From Phyllostachys edulis (taxonomy: Eukaryota; Streptophyta; Magnoliopsida; Poales; Poaceae): a DNA stretch of 64,000 nucleotides. Below, one piece after another: positions 1 to 11,021 of the stretch; position 1 is the stretch's first letter; the number at the start of each line of letters is the position of its first letter. A program made the position numbers and the translations under genes. Below the pieces are notes generated by a model. It did no database searches. It was not told the origin of the DNA and worked only from the letters and a program-made list of their open reading frames with translations. The stretch spans positions 66,554,195-66,618,194 of the forward strand of contig CM070562.1 in NCBI GenBank assembly GCA_036346405.1, in the 5' to 3' direction.

Positions 1-840
1 CCGGCGCCTGGCCTCATTGCCCGGCCTGGCCAAGGTTCCCGGCCAACTACTGTGTGTTTTTTTTTTTGGGGAGGTGATGAATGGAAGAGATATTTTGATA
101 TAACAATGGTAAGGGAGGGACAGAGAGACCTCGAGAGGTCACCGAGACCACGGTCCCTGGCCCTGAAAAGATATTTTGATGTTATGTTTTTGTTTTTTCA
201 TTATTAAATTCAACCGCTAGAATTTAATTTTGAAAAATAGACACAGATCTGAGCACGCGGGGGCTTACCGCACTTCCCAAGGCGTCACTGGTGCACGGCC
301 GTGACGATGGGTCGCCAGATTCTCGCTCGCCCGCCCTAAGCCTCATGACGGGCTCACACGCCCGCCCGTCCGCCTAATTGATGAATAGAATTTGATTCAA
401 ATCAGAAATTTTTGCACCAACGTGTTAATTTTTCAGAGATTAAATGTGTAAAGATAATTGCTTCAATAATGAATTATTTTTAGAATAATTACAGCTTCAC
501 CGCAAAAGTTAATGTTTGATTACCTTTTCATTATTAAATTCAACCAATCTGGAGAATTTAATTTTGGAAAAATATAGATGCAATTTCCAGATAATTATGA
601 TATTGTTATTTTCCGACCAACGCTGATAATAACAAAGATTATAATTTTTATTGTTGATTTTATGCATAATTTCTATTTCTACCAACTATGATGTAGATTT
701 AATGTATAGATTAAAATTGTATGTCGATTTTGACCAACGCTGGAAATAAGGCATATAATTTTGTTGTTATGTTCTCACTTTTATTTGAATTATTTTTCAA
801 AGTGGATACAACTTGATGAGTTGTATCAAAGAGATCCCCA
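1..840. other. Non-coding leader side of a copia element
   Basis: No gene is visible. The stretch is AT-rich apart from a GC-rich block near 250-375. A roughly 50 bp direct repeat (TTCATTATTAAATTCAACC followed by AGAATTTAATTTTG) occurs at about 197-240 and again at 527-578, and the 12-mer AGATATTTTGAT occurs twice near 90 and 170. The position just upstream of a gag reading frame suggests an untranslated retrotransposon leader, but no 5' LTR or primer binding site was recognised. Confidence 0.4.
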
Positions 841-1780
841 CTCTCAAAGGAGATAACTATGGGGAGTGGAAGAAAAGATAGACTTAGCGCTTATCTTGGC
901 CGAGGTGGACTGGGTCCTCACCACAAGACGCCCCACCGAGCCCGAGGCGCCAAAGGAGAAAAGAAAATGAGGACAACACTGCTAAGCGAAAAAGACAGAG
1001 GGACCATGCTCCTTCACAGATGTCTTATGACCTTGAGCATAAGAATGGACCACACCAACAAGAAATGTATGGTCAGATAAAGAACACGATTGAGCCTGCA
1101 CTGGGCTCAATCGCAGAGTGTGACACTCACACAGAGTACCTTGAGAAAATAAAGAGTCGGTTTATCGCTCTTCAAAGACTTATGCTACACGTACCTAATT
1201 AAGCCTTGTGATGTAAAGGTATTCTGTGGTGGCAAGGGCATAAGAGAGCACATACTAAGGATGAGCAATTTGGCATCCAAGCTTAAACCAATGGATTTGG
1301 CTCTCAAGGATGAGTTCCTTATTCATTTGATTTTTGCTTCCTTGTCGGAAAAGTTTGACACCTTTGTTGTCAACTATAACATGCAACCCGAGAAATGGGA
1401 CTTAGAAAAGTGCATAGCTATGTGTGTGCAAGAGGAGGAAAGATTTAAATCCTCACATGGTGGTTCTATCAACTATGTGAAGGACAACAAGAAAAAGAAC
1501 TTCAACAAGAATCTCTCCTCAAAGAACAAGGAAAAGCTCATGTCCATCACCTCAACAAAATAAGTTTGCAGAGACAAAGATCGTTGTCTTCATCGCAAGA
1601 AGACGGACACTACAAGAAGGATCTGCCCGATTACTTAAAGATGATAATGGCAAAGAAAGGTGAGAACATTATTACCTTTATAAATGAATCCTCAGATGTA
1701 CAATATTCAAATCTACTTGGTGGATTGACTCAGAGCAACTGCTCATGTTGCTAATTCTTTACAGGATTCCGCTCGACGAG
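835..1780 (+). pseudogene. copia gag and protease start, broken
   Basis: The gag is encoded by frames shifting between about 835 and 1563. LKGDNYGEWK is at 850, then the AEVDWVLTT region, SYDLEHKNGPHQQ near 1022, EPALGSIAECD near 1090, and the largest open piece at 1261-1563 (100 codons) with EKFDTFVVNYNMQPEKWDLEKC and a lysine/asparagine-rich tail. A damaged CCHC knuckle (GHYKKDLPDYLK, second cysteine replaced) lies at about 1608-1640. A protease start resembling DSxATAHVAN lies at about 1720-1755. At least four frameshifts or stops are present. The assignment to the copia UBN2-type gag is firm, and loss of function is clear. Confidence 0.75.
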
Positions 1781-1859
1781 GACTATGCAAAGAAAAGAAA
1801 GATGCTAAAGTCGCAAATGGAGTCCAAGCTGAAGTTGAAGCCGCTATTATCTTTCATTA

Positions 1860-3115
1860 GAGCTAGCTGATGGCTTCACTCTTTTACTTAGAGATGTTCT
1901 TATGTTCCTCTTTACAGAGGAATTTGATTAGTGTTTCATGTTTGGACAATAATGGTTATGATTGTCATTTTGGAAACGGCAAGTGTGAAATAATGTTTAA
2001 TAAAGAATGTGTTGGTCTTGCCATCTTACAAAATGAGCTTTATTTGTTATCATTACGTGATGATGTGAATGTCGTAAAGCGATAATGGGAACGTCAAGGC
2101 GAGAAAGTGATTGAATCCTCGCTCACTTAATGTAAACAGAAACGAAAGAGAACTCTAGATGTGTCGTCGAAATTATGGCAATCGCTGCTTAGGCCATATT
2201 TCGAGGGGAGAATAGAAAGACTAGTTAAGAATGATATTCTTCCTCCATTAGAGTTCTCAGACTTAGAACAATGCAGAATGCATTAAAGGAAAATATGTAA
2301 AGAAAATTAAGAAAGATGCCAAAAGAAGCACAGAGTTCTACAAATTGTTCACACGACATTTGTGGTCCTTTTCCGTGAAAAGTGTGGATGGTTATGACTC
2401 GCTCATAACATTCACTTGATGATTACTCCCGCTATGGATATATTTATCCAATCAAAGAAAGAAATGAAGCCTTGGATAAATTCAAGATATTTAAGGTCAA
2501 GTTGAAAACCAACACGATTTAAAGATTAAGATAGTCCGATCCGACCGTGGGGGAGTACTACGGCCGACATACCCCATATGGACAAGTTCTGGACCTTTTG
2601 CAAGGTTTTTACAGAAAATGGAATAGTGGCCCAAGATTCTACACCGGCTAACCTCAAAAAAATGGAGTAGTGAAAAGACGCAACTGCACTCTCGATGGAT
2701 ATGGTGCGAAGCATGATGAGCTATTCCACACCGCCATTGAGTTTATGGATGGAGGCGTTGAAAACCGCCATTCATATTCTCAACAGAGTGCCTAGTAAGT
2801 CGATTGCCCAAAACACCGTGACGAGTTGTGGACGAGGAAGAGTTCCTCATTAAACCACTTACGTGTGGGGGAGTCCTCACGAGGCTAAAGTATTTAACCC
2901 AAACCTTGGGAAGCTTGATCCCAAAATGAAGTTGCCATTTCATTGGCTACCCGAAAAGTCAAAAGGTTTTCGTTTCTCCGCCCGAGACAGATATACAAAG
3001 TTTGTAGAAACGAGACACGCTGTCTTCTTAGAGGATGAAATGATGAGAGGAAGTATGGTAGCTCGTGAGATTGATCTTGAAGAGAAGCGGGTGTATGCGC
3101 CCACTCGATGATTCA
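1860..3115 (+). pseudogene. copia gag-pre-integrase and integrase remnant
   Basis: A 71-codon piece at 1870-2085 matches the GAG-pre-integrase region (RNLISVSCLDNNGYDCHFGN). Downstream pieces to about 3110 resemble the integrase core and its C-terminal part, including GPFSVKSVDG-like and SRYGYIYPIKERNEALDKF-like readings near 2370-2490, and GKLDPKMKLPFHWLPEKSKGFRFSARDRYTKFVETRHAVFLED at 2893-3045. All lie in different frames with many stops. The order fits copia (integrase before reverse transcriptase). Confidence 0.65.
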
Positions 3116-3319
3116 AGAGCCATTCTTCACACTACTGCTTGCCGCACCGACGGCATGCAAGACACGTGGTGCAAGCACTGTTATTGTTCCTCCCGTGGCA
3201 ACAATGAATGATAATGAGGAACCTTGTTTTCAGATCCTATAGAACCTATTACCACAGATGAAGGGGAGCAACAAAGAATTTCAAACGAAGATGTACCAAA
3301 TGAGGAGGCCCCGAGGAGG

Positions 3320-4940
3320 TCTCAAAGAATAAGAAGATCGCTATTTCGATGATTATCGATTTATCATCTGAGGAATATCAAATGGAGGATGATCCCACCT
3401 CATTTGAAGAAGCCATGAGAAGCGAAAATTCCTCAAAATGGCTTGAAGCCATGGAAGAGGAAATGAGGTCCATGAAGACTAATAAAGTCTGGGACTTGGA
3501 AATTATTCCTAAAGGAGCCAAAACAAGAGGGTCAGAAATGGGTCTACAAGACAAAGCTTGACTCCCAAGGAATGTAGAAAGATACAAAGCGCGACTTGTG
3601 GCAAAAGGATTTACGCAAAGAGAAGGGATTGATTACAATGAGACATTTTCTCCGGCCTCATGTAAAGATTCTTCGTAATCATAATGGCATTAGTAGCACA
3701 TTATGATTTAGAGTTACATCGATGGATGTAAAGACGGCATTTCTCAATGGGGATTTGGAGGAAAATGTTTACATGGCACAACCGAAAGGTTTTATCATGG
3801 AAGGAAATGAAAGAATGGGATGCCGCCTAAAGAAATCGATTTATGGGTTAAAGCAAGCTTCAAGACAAGGGTACTTGAAGTTTGACAAGACAATAAGAAA
3901 ATTTGGGTTTAAAGAGAATGTAGAGGACAACGTGTTTATGCAAAGTTTAAAGATGGGAAGTTTATCTTCCTAATCTCGTATGTGGATGATATCCCACATG
4001 GCTAGTAGTGATGTCATCACATCGAGACAAAGAAGTTTTTGTCCTCAAACTTTGATATGAAAGATCTTGGTGAAGCTTCGTTCGCTCTAGGATCAAATTC
4101 ACCGGATAGAAACAAAGGGATATTGGGACTATCACAAAAGACATACATAGAGAAAGTCTTAAAGAAATTTGGGATGCATAAATGTAGTCCTTCACCGCAC
4201 CTATAGTCAAGGGCTTACAGATATGGGGTTTTTCAATGCCCCAGAACCAAAGATGAGATCGATCAAATGAAAGCGGTTCCATATGCTTCACCGTCGGAAG
4301 CTTACAAGATGCTCAAGTGTGCACACGCCTACGACTTAGCATTTGTTACCGGGTTATTTGGCGATTCCAGAGCAATCTCGAATAGAACATTGAAATTGAT
4401 AAAGAAAGTCTTGCTTATTTGCAAGGAACAAAAGGCCTCATGATGACATACGTAAAATCGATTTACTCCATATAGTGGGGTATACTGATTCGATTTTGCG
4501 GAGATGATAGAAAGTCTACATCCGGATATGTGTTCACTCGCAGAGGAGCTATATCGTGGAAAAGCTCAAAGCAAACCGTCACTACATCGCCCACAATGTA
4601 TGCCGAAGTTTGTAGCATGTTATGAGGCTACGAAGGCGGGTGAACTGCTAAAGAAGTTCATACCCGCTTAAAAGTGGTTGACGACATCAATAGACCACTT
4701 AAGTTGTATTCGCGATAATGAACCCGCGAAGAACGATGCCCACAACAATAAGTCAAGTGGTGCCGCCAAACACATTGATATAAAGTACTATGTTGTGAAA
4801 GATAAAGTTCGGGATCAAATTATAAGTCTTGAGCATATAAGTACCGCAAAGATGTTAGCGGATCCGCTTACTAAAGGCTTACCACCCAACGTGTTCAGAG
4901 AACATGTAGCCGGCATGGGTTTAAGGGAAAGCCTATGATT
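3320..4940 (+). pseudogene. copia reverse transcriptase and RNase H remnant
   Basis: The piece at 3349-3561 carries SFEEAMRSENSSKWLEAMEEE and the NKVWDL motif that begins RVT_2. DVKTAFLNGDLEENVYMAQP and KKSIYGLKQASRQ lie at 3722-3860, and the catalytic YVDD at about 3978-3990. RNase H pieces follow, including the YAEFVACYEA-like segment near 4600-4630 and the conserved end KHIDIKYYVVKDKV, HISTAKMLADPLTKGLPPNVFREHVAGMGL at 4770-4920. The frame changes many times and the catalytic frame is not continuous. It is a dead copy. Confidence 0.8.
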
Positions 4941-5120
4941 CCTGAACTAAAAGATGGCCCAAAAGATTAAAGTAACTATTTCGCGTAGAGGTGTATTGTA
5001 GTCATTAAATCTAACGGCGATTGACCGTGACGATGAGACATGTTCTATGCACTAATCAGAATGGAATGAGTAAAGTCAAAAGTAATTAAAGTTAAAGCAC
5101 GATTGAGATCAAGGGGAGAA

Positions 5121-5450
5121 TGTTAGATTGATCTCAACCGATTAGCCCAACGGCTAATCGGACCTTGATCTAGGCCGATCGGGGTGCCCAAATTTCATCT
5201 AAAGGTCAGGGCCTCGTCACATGCTAAGAATATATAAAGGGGTGGGGCAGCGGCTCTAAGCACGAGGTTGGCTCGAGCCGACATCCCCACCGACACACAA
5301 ACCCTAGACCGATCTAGAGGCGCGCTTCGAATGCCGACGGAAGCTCGCCGCCGTCCCCCGTCGCGGATCGACGCCACACCGACTTCTCTTCCCGACCGCG
5401 ATGGCGTCCTCCTCCAACGCGTCCGACGGTCGGTAATTGATTCTATCAGA
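5121..5450 (+). repeat. copia 3' LTR (possibly truncated)
   Basis: The LTR begins TGTTAGATTGATC directly after the polypurine tract. A perfect 10 bp palindrome (CCGATTAGCC / GGCTAATCGG) lies at about 5139-5162, a TATA box (TATATAAA) at 5231-5238, and a GC-rich transcribed part follows. The end is uncertain: CA at about 5448-5449 is one possibility, but there is no second LTR to compare with. Confidence 0.6.
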
Positions 5451-5992
5451 AGCAACCTAGTGATACTGTACGTTTACTAATGAAACATGGGGTTTCCTTG
5501 TGCTTTCTGCTTTGGAGGAAAATGGGCAAAATCAGCACAACCGTGTGCTTGTTCATTTGCTCTGACTCGTCTCATCCTGTGCCACCAGGAGCTCATCCTG
5601 CCGATCGAGTTGTTTATCATGCTATATAGCTTTACACATGCCGTCCTACCTGGGTTGATGGATTCAGAACGGCTTCAGTAACGTTTTAGAGCTGCCATTT
5701 GTGAACTCGTAAAGAACTTCATACTCGGACGTTGCCAATTCTTCAAAACTCGCAGCTCTTTGTCAAATTTTATGTGCACAAAGACACTGCACGAAAGGCA
5801 CACCGCACACATGCATGTTTTACGTAAGTGTGCTTGAGAATTCACCATCCCATCACTTTCTAAACCCTGCATTCCCTCAGCACTAAAGCAACATCAAGGG
5901 TGACACACTGACACCGCAAATCACGTTGCTCACGTCCATCACTTTAAATATTGAATCACGATATATGTTTGGGTAAACCATGACCCCTAGAA
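5451..5992. other. Intergenic, nothing recognised
   Basis: Between the copia LTR and the large MULE no coding frame, RNA gene or repeat with a recognisable family was seen. Short open frames here have no codon pattern or motif to support them. Confidence 0.5.
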
Positions 5993-6189
5993 GGAATTGA
6001 TAATATATCCTCCACTCCCACTTAGACATCATTCTAGTATATTTATTCATTCTCCAGGTAATTGATAATATATCTCTTTATAGGAGAATCTTGATTAAAT
6101 ATACCGTTTGCAATATTTTATTATTATCCTTTGTTTTTTTTAAGTTTTAGTCACGCAAAATGTCTATGTTGCCCTTACTTGAGTCCGTC

Positions 6190-6440
6190 GCTGGCTAGCG
6201 CCCCGACGTTGCTGGGTCGTGCCTTTCCTCACAACCCGCCGTCAAGGCTGAGGAGCCACAGCAGGTCATCCGTATACACCAGAGCTCCTCCATCGCGGTG
6301 AGATCGAGCTTGAGGAGCACGACACGGCCGATGACGATAGTGAGATTGAGCTCGAGGAGCACGACGTGATCGATGACACCGTCGTCGACCGTGCCGTGCA
6401 TGGAGCCATCGAGGCCGCCAATGCCATGATGGAGCCATCG
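6190..6440 (-). pseudogene. Inverted second copy of the HD-ZIP IV fragment
   Basis: Read on the minus strand this mirrors the plus-strand fragment at 6545-6830: GSMHGTVDDGVIDHVVLLEL, then LDLTAMEEL, LLWLLSLDGG and EERHDPATSGR correspond to pieces of the other arm. An internal duplication of the LLEL segment and several frameshifts are present. A transcript across both arms would fold back on itself. Confidence 0.5.
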
Positions 6441-6544
6441 AGCTCAAGGAGCAAACATGCTCCGACCTCGAGCTCAGCATCTACACCAACAGCTTTGGGC
6501 TCTGCTCCCTCGGAGCCTCGACGCTCTAGCCTATCCCAAACCCG

Positions 6545-6883
6545 ATGGACACCGACCTCACATGCCCCATGGTCTCGGCAGCCATGAGCCCTGTGGGCAT
6601 TGGCGGTATCAATGGCTCCATGCACGACGTGACCGACGGCGGCGGCATCGACCGCGCCGTGCTCCTCGAGCTCGGTCTCACCGCGATCGACGAGCTCGTC
6701 AAGGTGGCGCAGATGGACAACCCGCTATGGCTCCCAAATTTGACAAAGAAGTTGCGCTTGGTTGGGGAGATGGTGTGGAGGTCGTTGGAGGAAAGGCACG
6801 ACCCAATCGCATGTTCGCATCCCAACCGTGATCAACAGAAGGCAAATACTGACTCAAAGAAGGGCAACATAGATAAAATATAA
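6545..6883 (+). pseudogene. HD-ZIP IV START-domain fragment (captured)
   Basis: A 112-codon open frame holds GIGGINGSMHDVTDGGGIDRA and then LLELGLTAIDELVKVAQMDNPLW. In HD-ZIP IV transcription factors the same wording (LEL..AMDELVKMAQ.DEPLW) opens the lipid-binding START domain, after the homeodomain and zipper. The homeodomain, zipper and the rest of START are missing, and the end of the frame is transposon terminus. It is a captured exon piece, not a functional regulator. Family assignment is by motif memory and would need a database search. Confidence 0.55.
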
Positions 6884-7300
6884 GTATTTAAACAAGGTTC
6901 CATGTAAAGAGGGGATAGGTATATTATCGATTACCTCAAGAATGGAGATTTTTACTGTTTTGACCCTATAGCAAATTTTTTTTTCAAAAGTAGCCTCCGT
7001 TCGCCATCATTTACAAGTTTGGCCCCAAAGCGAGGCACGCATCTGCGCCCACCGGGGCGGCGAGGACTTGCCGGCGCGGCAGTCACTGCCTTGTGGTGGC
7101 GCAAGTGCTACGCCTCGCCAGGCGCGAGCAGCAGTGGCCTCGCCCCGTCGATTTTTTTTTCCTCCGCTCGCTACGCCGCGAAAAATTTGTCCTCGATCGC
7201 CGCTACTGCCTTTGCAATCGAAGAAGTTTTGACGATATCGTTTTTCCTATTTGCTTTTCTTTACATCGCGTCGCGTTTTCACCGCTCTTCACAACCACCC

Positions 7301-7454
7301 TATATATAAACGCTGCGTCGATCGACGAGCTCGAAACGCAGCCGCTTTTGATTAGTGAGGTAAGTTCGTGTTTAATTTTTTGCTTATTGCATTTTGTACC
7401 GCTAAGCACGCATTTAGATTTTGCTAATCGTTAGTTTTTGTCTATTTGCAAAGA
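7301..7454 (+). promoter_or_regulatory. TATA box and 5' UTR intron of the PMD gene
   Basis: TATATATAAA at 7301-7310 is followed about 50 bases later by a good splice donor (GAG|GTAAGT, GT at 7360-7361). The intron closes at an acceptor AG at 7452-7453 immediately before the ATG at 7455. A TATA box plus leader intron directly in front of a start codon is good evidence that this was a transcribed gene. Confidence 0.6.
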
Positions 7455-9860
7455 ATGGCACGCATTACACGCATTATACCACCCCTACTTGAAGCGGCAT
7501 GGGATGGCAAGCATCATTGCCACGCTTGGATCGATGGCGATGGGCCGCCAAGTCCGTGACACGGGACCGAGGGAGACCTCGGCACGGACGAGCGGTATGT
7601 TCCGAGACTTCACAATGCGGGTGATTGCGTTCGCCGCATGTCAACACGGGCAAAACTTCTTAATTGATGCCTCTTCTTCCGCCTTGGTTGATCGTTGGCG
7701 GCGGAGACCCACACGCCCACTTCCCGGGGAGATGACGGTGACACCGCAAGATGTCGGCTTTATTACCGCCTTCCGCTCGCGAGGCCGCAGCTTGTTCCTC
7801 CGAGGTCGCCGGACCGAAGGTGCGTCTCTATCATCGCTTTGGCCACCCTATCCCCGAGAGGTCAAAGGGCATTCCACACGGTTGGTCGCGATAATTCATG
7901 CATTGCCCAATTGACGCAACGGAGGAGGTGGTTCGATGCCACCTTATTGCATATTTGTTGTTTATATTCGGTGGATCATGTTCCCTAGCACGCAGGGGAC
8001 ATGGTGTACCCGAAGTTATATTCACCTTGCGGAGTCTATCGTGGACGCCGACGATGAGGACGTGCCGCAAGATGCTTGGGGTTCACCAGATCTGCGGCGC
8101 GACGCATCATGACTTTGCGACGCTGCAGCTGGCGGGCACGGAACGGAGCCCGTGTTTCGGGTTGCCACACGCTGTTATTCTGTGTGGTCGTGGGAGCACT
8201 TCGCAGTCGGACGGCCGTTGTTCGCGCCCTGATCCACCCTTACCCGCACACACAACATTTCTATGGTGAGGTGGAGGCGAGGAGGAGGATCCGTGGAAGG
8301 CCCGACCATGGGATCCCGGCGGATAATGGCGATTAGGGTGGTCTAGGAGAGAGGCGTCAGATATACCCCGAGTTCCACAATGAATTCGAGACCTCGCATT
8401 TAACGCGACATAGTATGGGCTCCTTGATCGGATCTTGCACGTGCAGAACCACGGCGCCCGACGGCCGAGCTTGCTATGCCACCGAGATGCGGCGTCTTCG
8501 AGGACAACTTGTCATTTGGTGTTCTCCCACATGGTTGAGCCGCATAACCCACAACGGGTGATGAGGCGCTTCAGCCGCACCAGAGATCCCCTCTGCCTGG
8601 GCGACCGCTTGCAGGCGTAGTCATTTGTAAGTACATTGCATTACTTAATAATGTTGTAGATCCTTTAGACATACGTTATGCCGGCACCATAAGTTATTTA
8701 TTTTGTTCCACCCGCAGTGACGAAGAAGGGTCGCAAGAGCGATGATCGCTTCAGACGCAGGGCCGTGGGTAGATGCATGGCGATGGCCATCGATTCCATT
8801 TTGCAGAGGCACACCTTACGATGCGAGGACTTACGACACGCATTTGAGTGGTACGCACGAACACGCGGACGAGATTGACAGCGCCCGCCTCGACATGCGA
8901 GATCCTAGCCACGCCGAACGCTTGGACTTAGGGATGGACCCGCATCGCAAAGACGCCAGACGATTGATGACGTTGAGCATGTAGTAGATTAACCACCCTC
9001 CAAATAGGGTTAACTAAGAAAATTTTGTGTGTTCTCAGAACTATGCGGTCGACCGCTTGAATATCGCTATCGAGCGCGCACCGAACTCGAGCGGGTACGG
9101 ACAACACAATGGAGCGCCTTTTACGGCCTTGAAGACGGTTATTGATGATGTCAAGCGGTCGTTCGTAACATGAGTCGCGGAAGGGCGGCGATGTCGACTG
9201 AGGCATCGGACGGAGCGTCGTCGCGTACCCTCGCCTCCATCTTCCCCGTCCGAGCGAAGTTGACCCAACAAGCAGCGGAAGATGGGCGGCGGATCGTCTG
9301 CGCGGTTGCCACGCAGGACTCTACGCCGCCGCCGTCGTCATCTCGGAGGGACCAGACGCCGATGCCGCCCTCGTCTCGGAGGGACCCTACGCCGATGCCG
9401 TCCTCGTCTCGGAGGACCCTACGCCGGTGCGCCGCCGTCACAGAGGCACGAAGAGGACATTCCGAGAGCACGGACGTGCAACCCGAACCGCGGCGGATGT
9501 TATCCTGATTCTCCCTTGCGAGCCCACACTGTTGGACAATTTCCAATGGGCGTCTGGCGCCATGGTACGAGTCCGGTACACAATGTACCTGCGGCGTTCA
9601 CCCGCAAGGCGAACCGTACCACGGCGATTCAGCCTACCCATCCTCAAGAAGACGAGCAATTCACGCAGCTTCATTCCGCAACCAGAGCCGAGTTGGTGCC
9701 CTCCACGGATCCTACTACGGCTTGGGTCACAGACTTGTTGTCAACGCCATTCTACATGTGATGCCCCGTCAGATACGCCGACACGGCGGTTGAGGAGCCT
9801 CGGTATGACTGCAAGCGAACCCACGGTCACCGATAGGTTGACGCTTCCAGAGAAATGATT
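7455..9860 (+). pseudogene. Plant mobile domain (PMD) protein gene, MULE-borne, frameshifted
   Basis: The gene encodes a protein of the transposon-associated plant mobile domain family, related to MAIN/MAIL and long-form PP7 proteins, whose molecular role is not settled. It starts MARITRIIPPLLEAAWDGKH at 7455. Across shifting frames it shows DFTMRVIAFAACQHGQNFLIDASS, then ALVDRWRR.THT, GEMTVT.QDVGFITA (7670-7775), HLIAYLLFIFG near 7935-7975, VEPHNPQRVMRRF near 8535-8575, and EWYARTRARIDSARLDMRDPSHAE near 8850-8925. An intron lies at about 8630-8718 (acceptor CCCGCAG) and a second near 8980-9038. After about 9170 the frame is repetitive and low complexity. Several one- to four-base gaps break the frame, so as written it is not translatable. 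The family call is from motif order and is fairly secure. Confidence 0.65.
9333..9425 (+). repeat. Three tandem ~32 bp units in the PMD gene tail
   Basis: CTCGTCTCGGAGGGACCCTA and GCCGATGCCG recur three times with a period of about 32-33 bases. The third copy has lost one G. In one frame this gives repeats of SSRRDPTPMP, probably a disordered tail of the PMD protein. Confidence 0.7.
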
Positions 9861-10151
9861 CGCTTGAGACCTTTGGGAGGAACACGGCGCGAAGGTTAAG
9901 ACAGGTACTATGCCCGACAAAGCGGAGGAGCAGCGTGCAGAGAGTACCAATAGTAGCATTAGTAGTCTATTGTATGTTGTAAGTTGTGCTTCATTAAGTG
10001 ATTTGTAATCCAAGTAGAGTGTGCTAATTGGAATGTAATTGGACTCTTGTACTTGCTATCTATGTCAAGAGAACAATTTTATTCTCATTCATCAAGGATC
10101 ATGATGCATAGATAACGAGTGAACATTACAATCTCATTACACATCGACGCT
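9861..10151. other. MULE spacer, nothing recognised
   Basis: AT-rich DNA after the PMD gene holds its likely 3' untranslated region. No supported frame or motif was seen. Confidence 0.4.
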
Positions 10152-10790
10152 CTACTTGGCGAGAACAAGATACAAAAGAAGAAAGACCGCAAAAGTAACT
10201 AACTTAAGTAACTTGTGAAGCGACTTCTCAACTCTTTCCATCCTGTCATGCAATGTTTGAAGCCTTTTTCTTCACTTTGCATGGGTTGATCGAACGCCGA
10301 GGCATTGCACCTAATTGTAGTAACATCATGGGAGTCTTGCATTGGTTCATCGGACGCCGAGGCCTTTGCATTTAATTGCAAAGAACACCACGGAGTCTTC
10401 TTGCAAGGCAAAAATTTGCATTGCAATATCTTGAAGCACTTGGGCAAATTCACGACCCATTGCCAAAATCGACATGTTGTGTTCTACAAAAGAATTGAAG
10501 TTTCAAATGAAAGTAAGAAAACCCGATATGTACAACGCATTCATTACGTCTTTGAGTTTGCGAAGTTACCGAAAGATTTGAACACTTCATGAAAACTCGG
10601 GACGGATTCGCATGCGTATGAGAGGTAAACACATTAGCCGGATCCACGCAACGAGGGCAAAGCAACCGCCGTCGTAGTGATTGTAATTCTCTGCCACTCG
10701 AATATTCGATGAGGCCAAGACATCTTGTTTTACAAAGGCACGAAAGGAGAAGAGGAAGAGAAGAGTGGGTCAATGGCGACCAAAGCATCC
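10152..10790 (-). pseudogene. Small MULE ORF with C-terminal membrane anchor
   Basis: On the minus strand, below a TATATA motif at about 10790-10797, two overlapping frames (10450-10788 and 10199-10453) lead into a tail in a third frame ending at a stop at 10152-10154. The last part reads MTGWKELRSRFTSY, then KLVTFAVFLLLYLVLAK, a hydrophobic segment of about 14 residues ending in a lysine. That is the layout of a tail-anchored protein. Upstream is a duplicated motif (NAKASASDEPMQ / NASAFDQPMQ). Frameshifts at about 10205 and 10450 prevent continuous translation. The family is not recognised and no function is claimed. Confidence 0.35.
10270..10400. repeat. Tandem duplication of ~64 bp
   Basis: TTGCATGGGTTGATCGAACG at about 10276 recurs as TTGCATTGGTTCATCGGACG at about 10340. 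Each is followed by CCGAGGC, ATTTAATTG-like sequence and GAGTCTT. The copies differ by about a fifth of positions, so this is an old duplication. It produces the repeated motif in the small minus-strand ORF. Confidence 0.6.
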
Positions 10791-11021
10791 ATATATAGCG
10801 TTAGAGCACGAAGGGCCACTCTGCGGAAAGGAGGCCGTGACTGCTGCGATGTGGAAAGCGAAGTGGGCACTATCTCGAAAGCCGGACGTGACCACTCTCG
10901 AAAGGTGAAGTGACAACTCTCTCGAAAACAGACGCGACTACTTTACGCAGCACGACGTAACCCAAACGAAGCGGTAATAGTAACTCGGGCGGTGCAGTTA
11001 CAACGCAAATCATTACAACAC

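Larger units (their letters stand above)
800..5120 (+). mobile_element. Degenerate Ty1/copia internal region (BARE/RIRE1-like)
   Basis: The internal region of a copia retrotransposon lies on the plus strand with domains in the order gag, zinc knuckle, protease, integrase, reverse transcriptase and RNase H. Every domain is in pieces separated by stops and frameshifts, so it cannot encode a working polyprotein. The gag wording (GDNYGEW, ALGSIAECDTHTEYLEKIKS, NMQPEKWDLEK) is that of the BARE-1/RIRE1 group of grasses, recognised from memory of the family. A polypurine tract AAGGGGAGAA at 5111-5120 abuts a 3' LTR. No 5' LTR was found, so the element is 5'-truncated or starts outside what can be recognised. 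Confidence 0.8.
6056..6936. mobile_element. Pack-MULE-like inverted-repeat element with HD-ZIP IV fragments
   Basis: The ends are inverted repeats: AGGTAATTGATAATATATC at 6056 and GGTATATTATCGATTACCT ending at 6936. Just inside, CTATGTTGCCCTTACTTGAGTC near 6163-6184 pairs with GACTCAAAGAAGGGCAACATAG near 6851-6872. The inverted repeat continues through the GC-rich interior. The left arm (about 6190-6440, minus strand) and right arm (about 6545-6830, plus strand) both encode the same fragment. The right arm reads VLLELGLTAIDELVKVAQMD followed by NPLWLPNL, which is the start of the START domain of HD-ZIP IV (GL2/ROC class) homeodomain proteins. It sits in the left end of the large MULE. No perfect target duplication was seen. 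Confidence 0.65.

Noticed and set aside
9151..9546. 131-codon minus-strand ORF
   Set aside because: Complement of the 32 bp repeat in the PMD gene tail.
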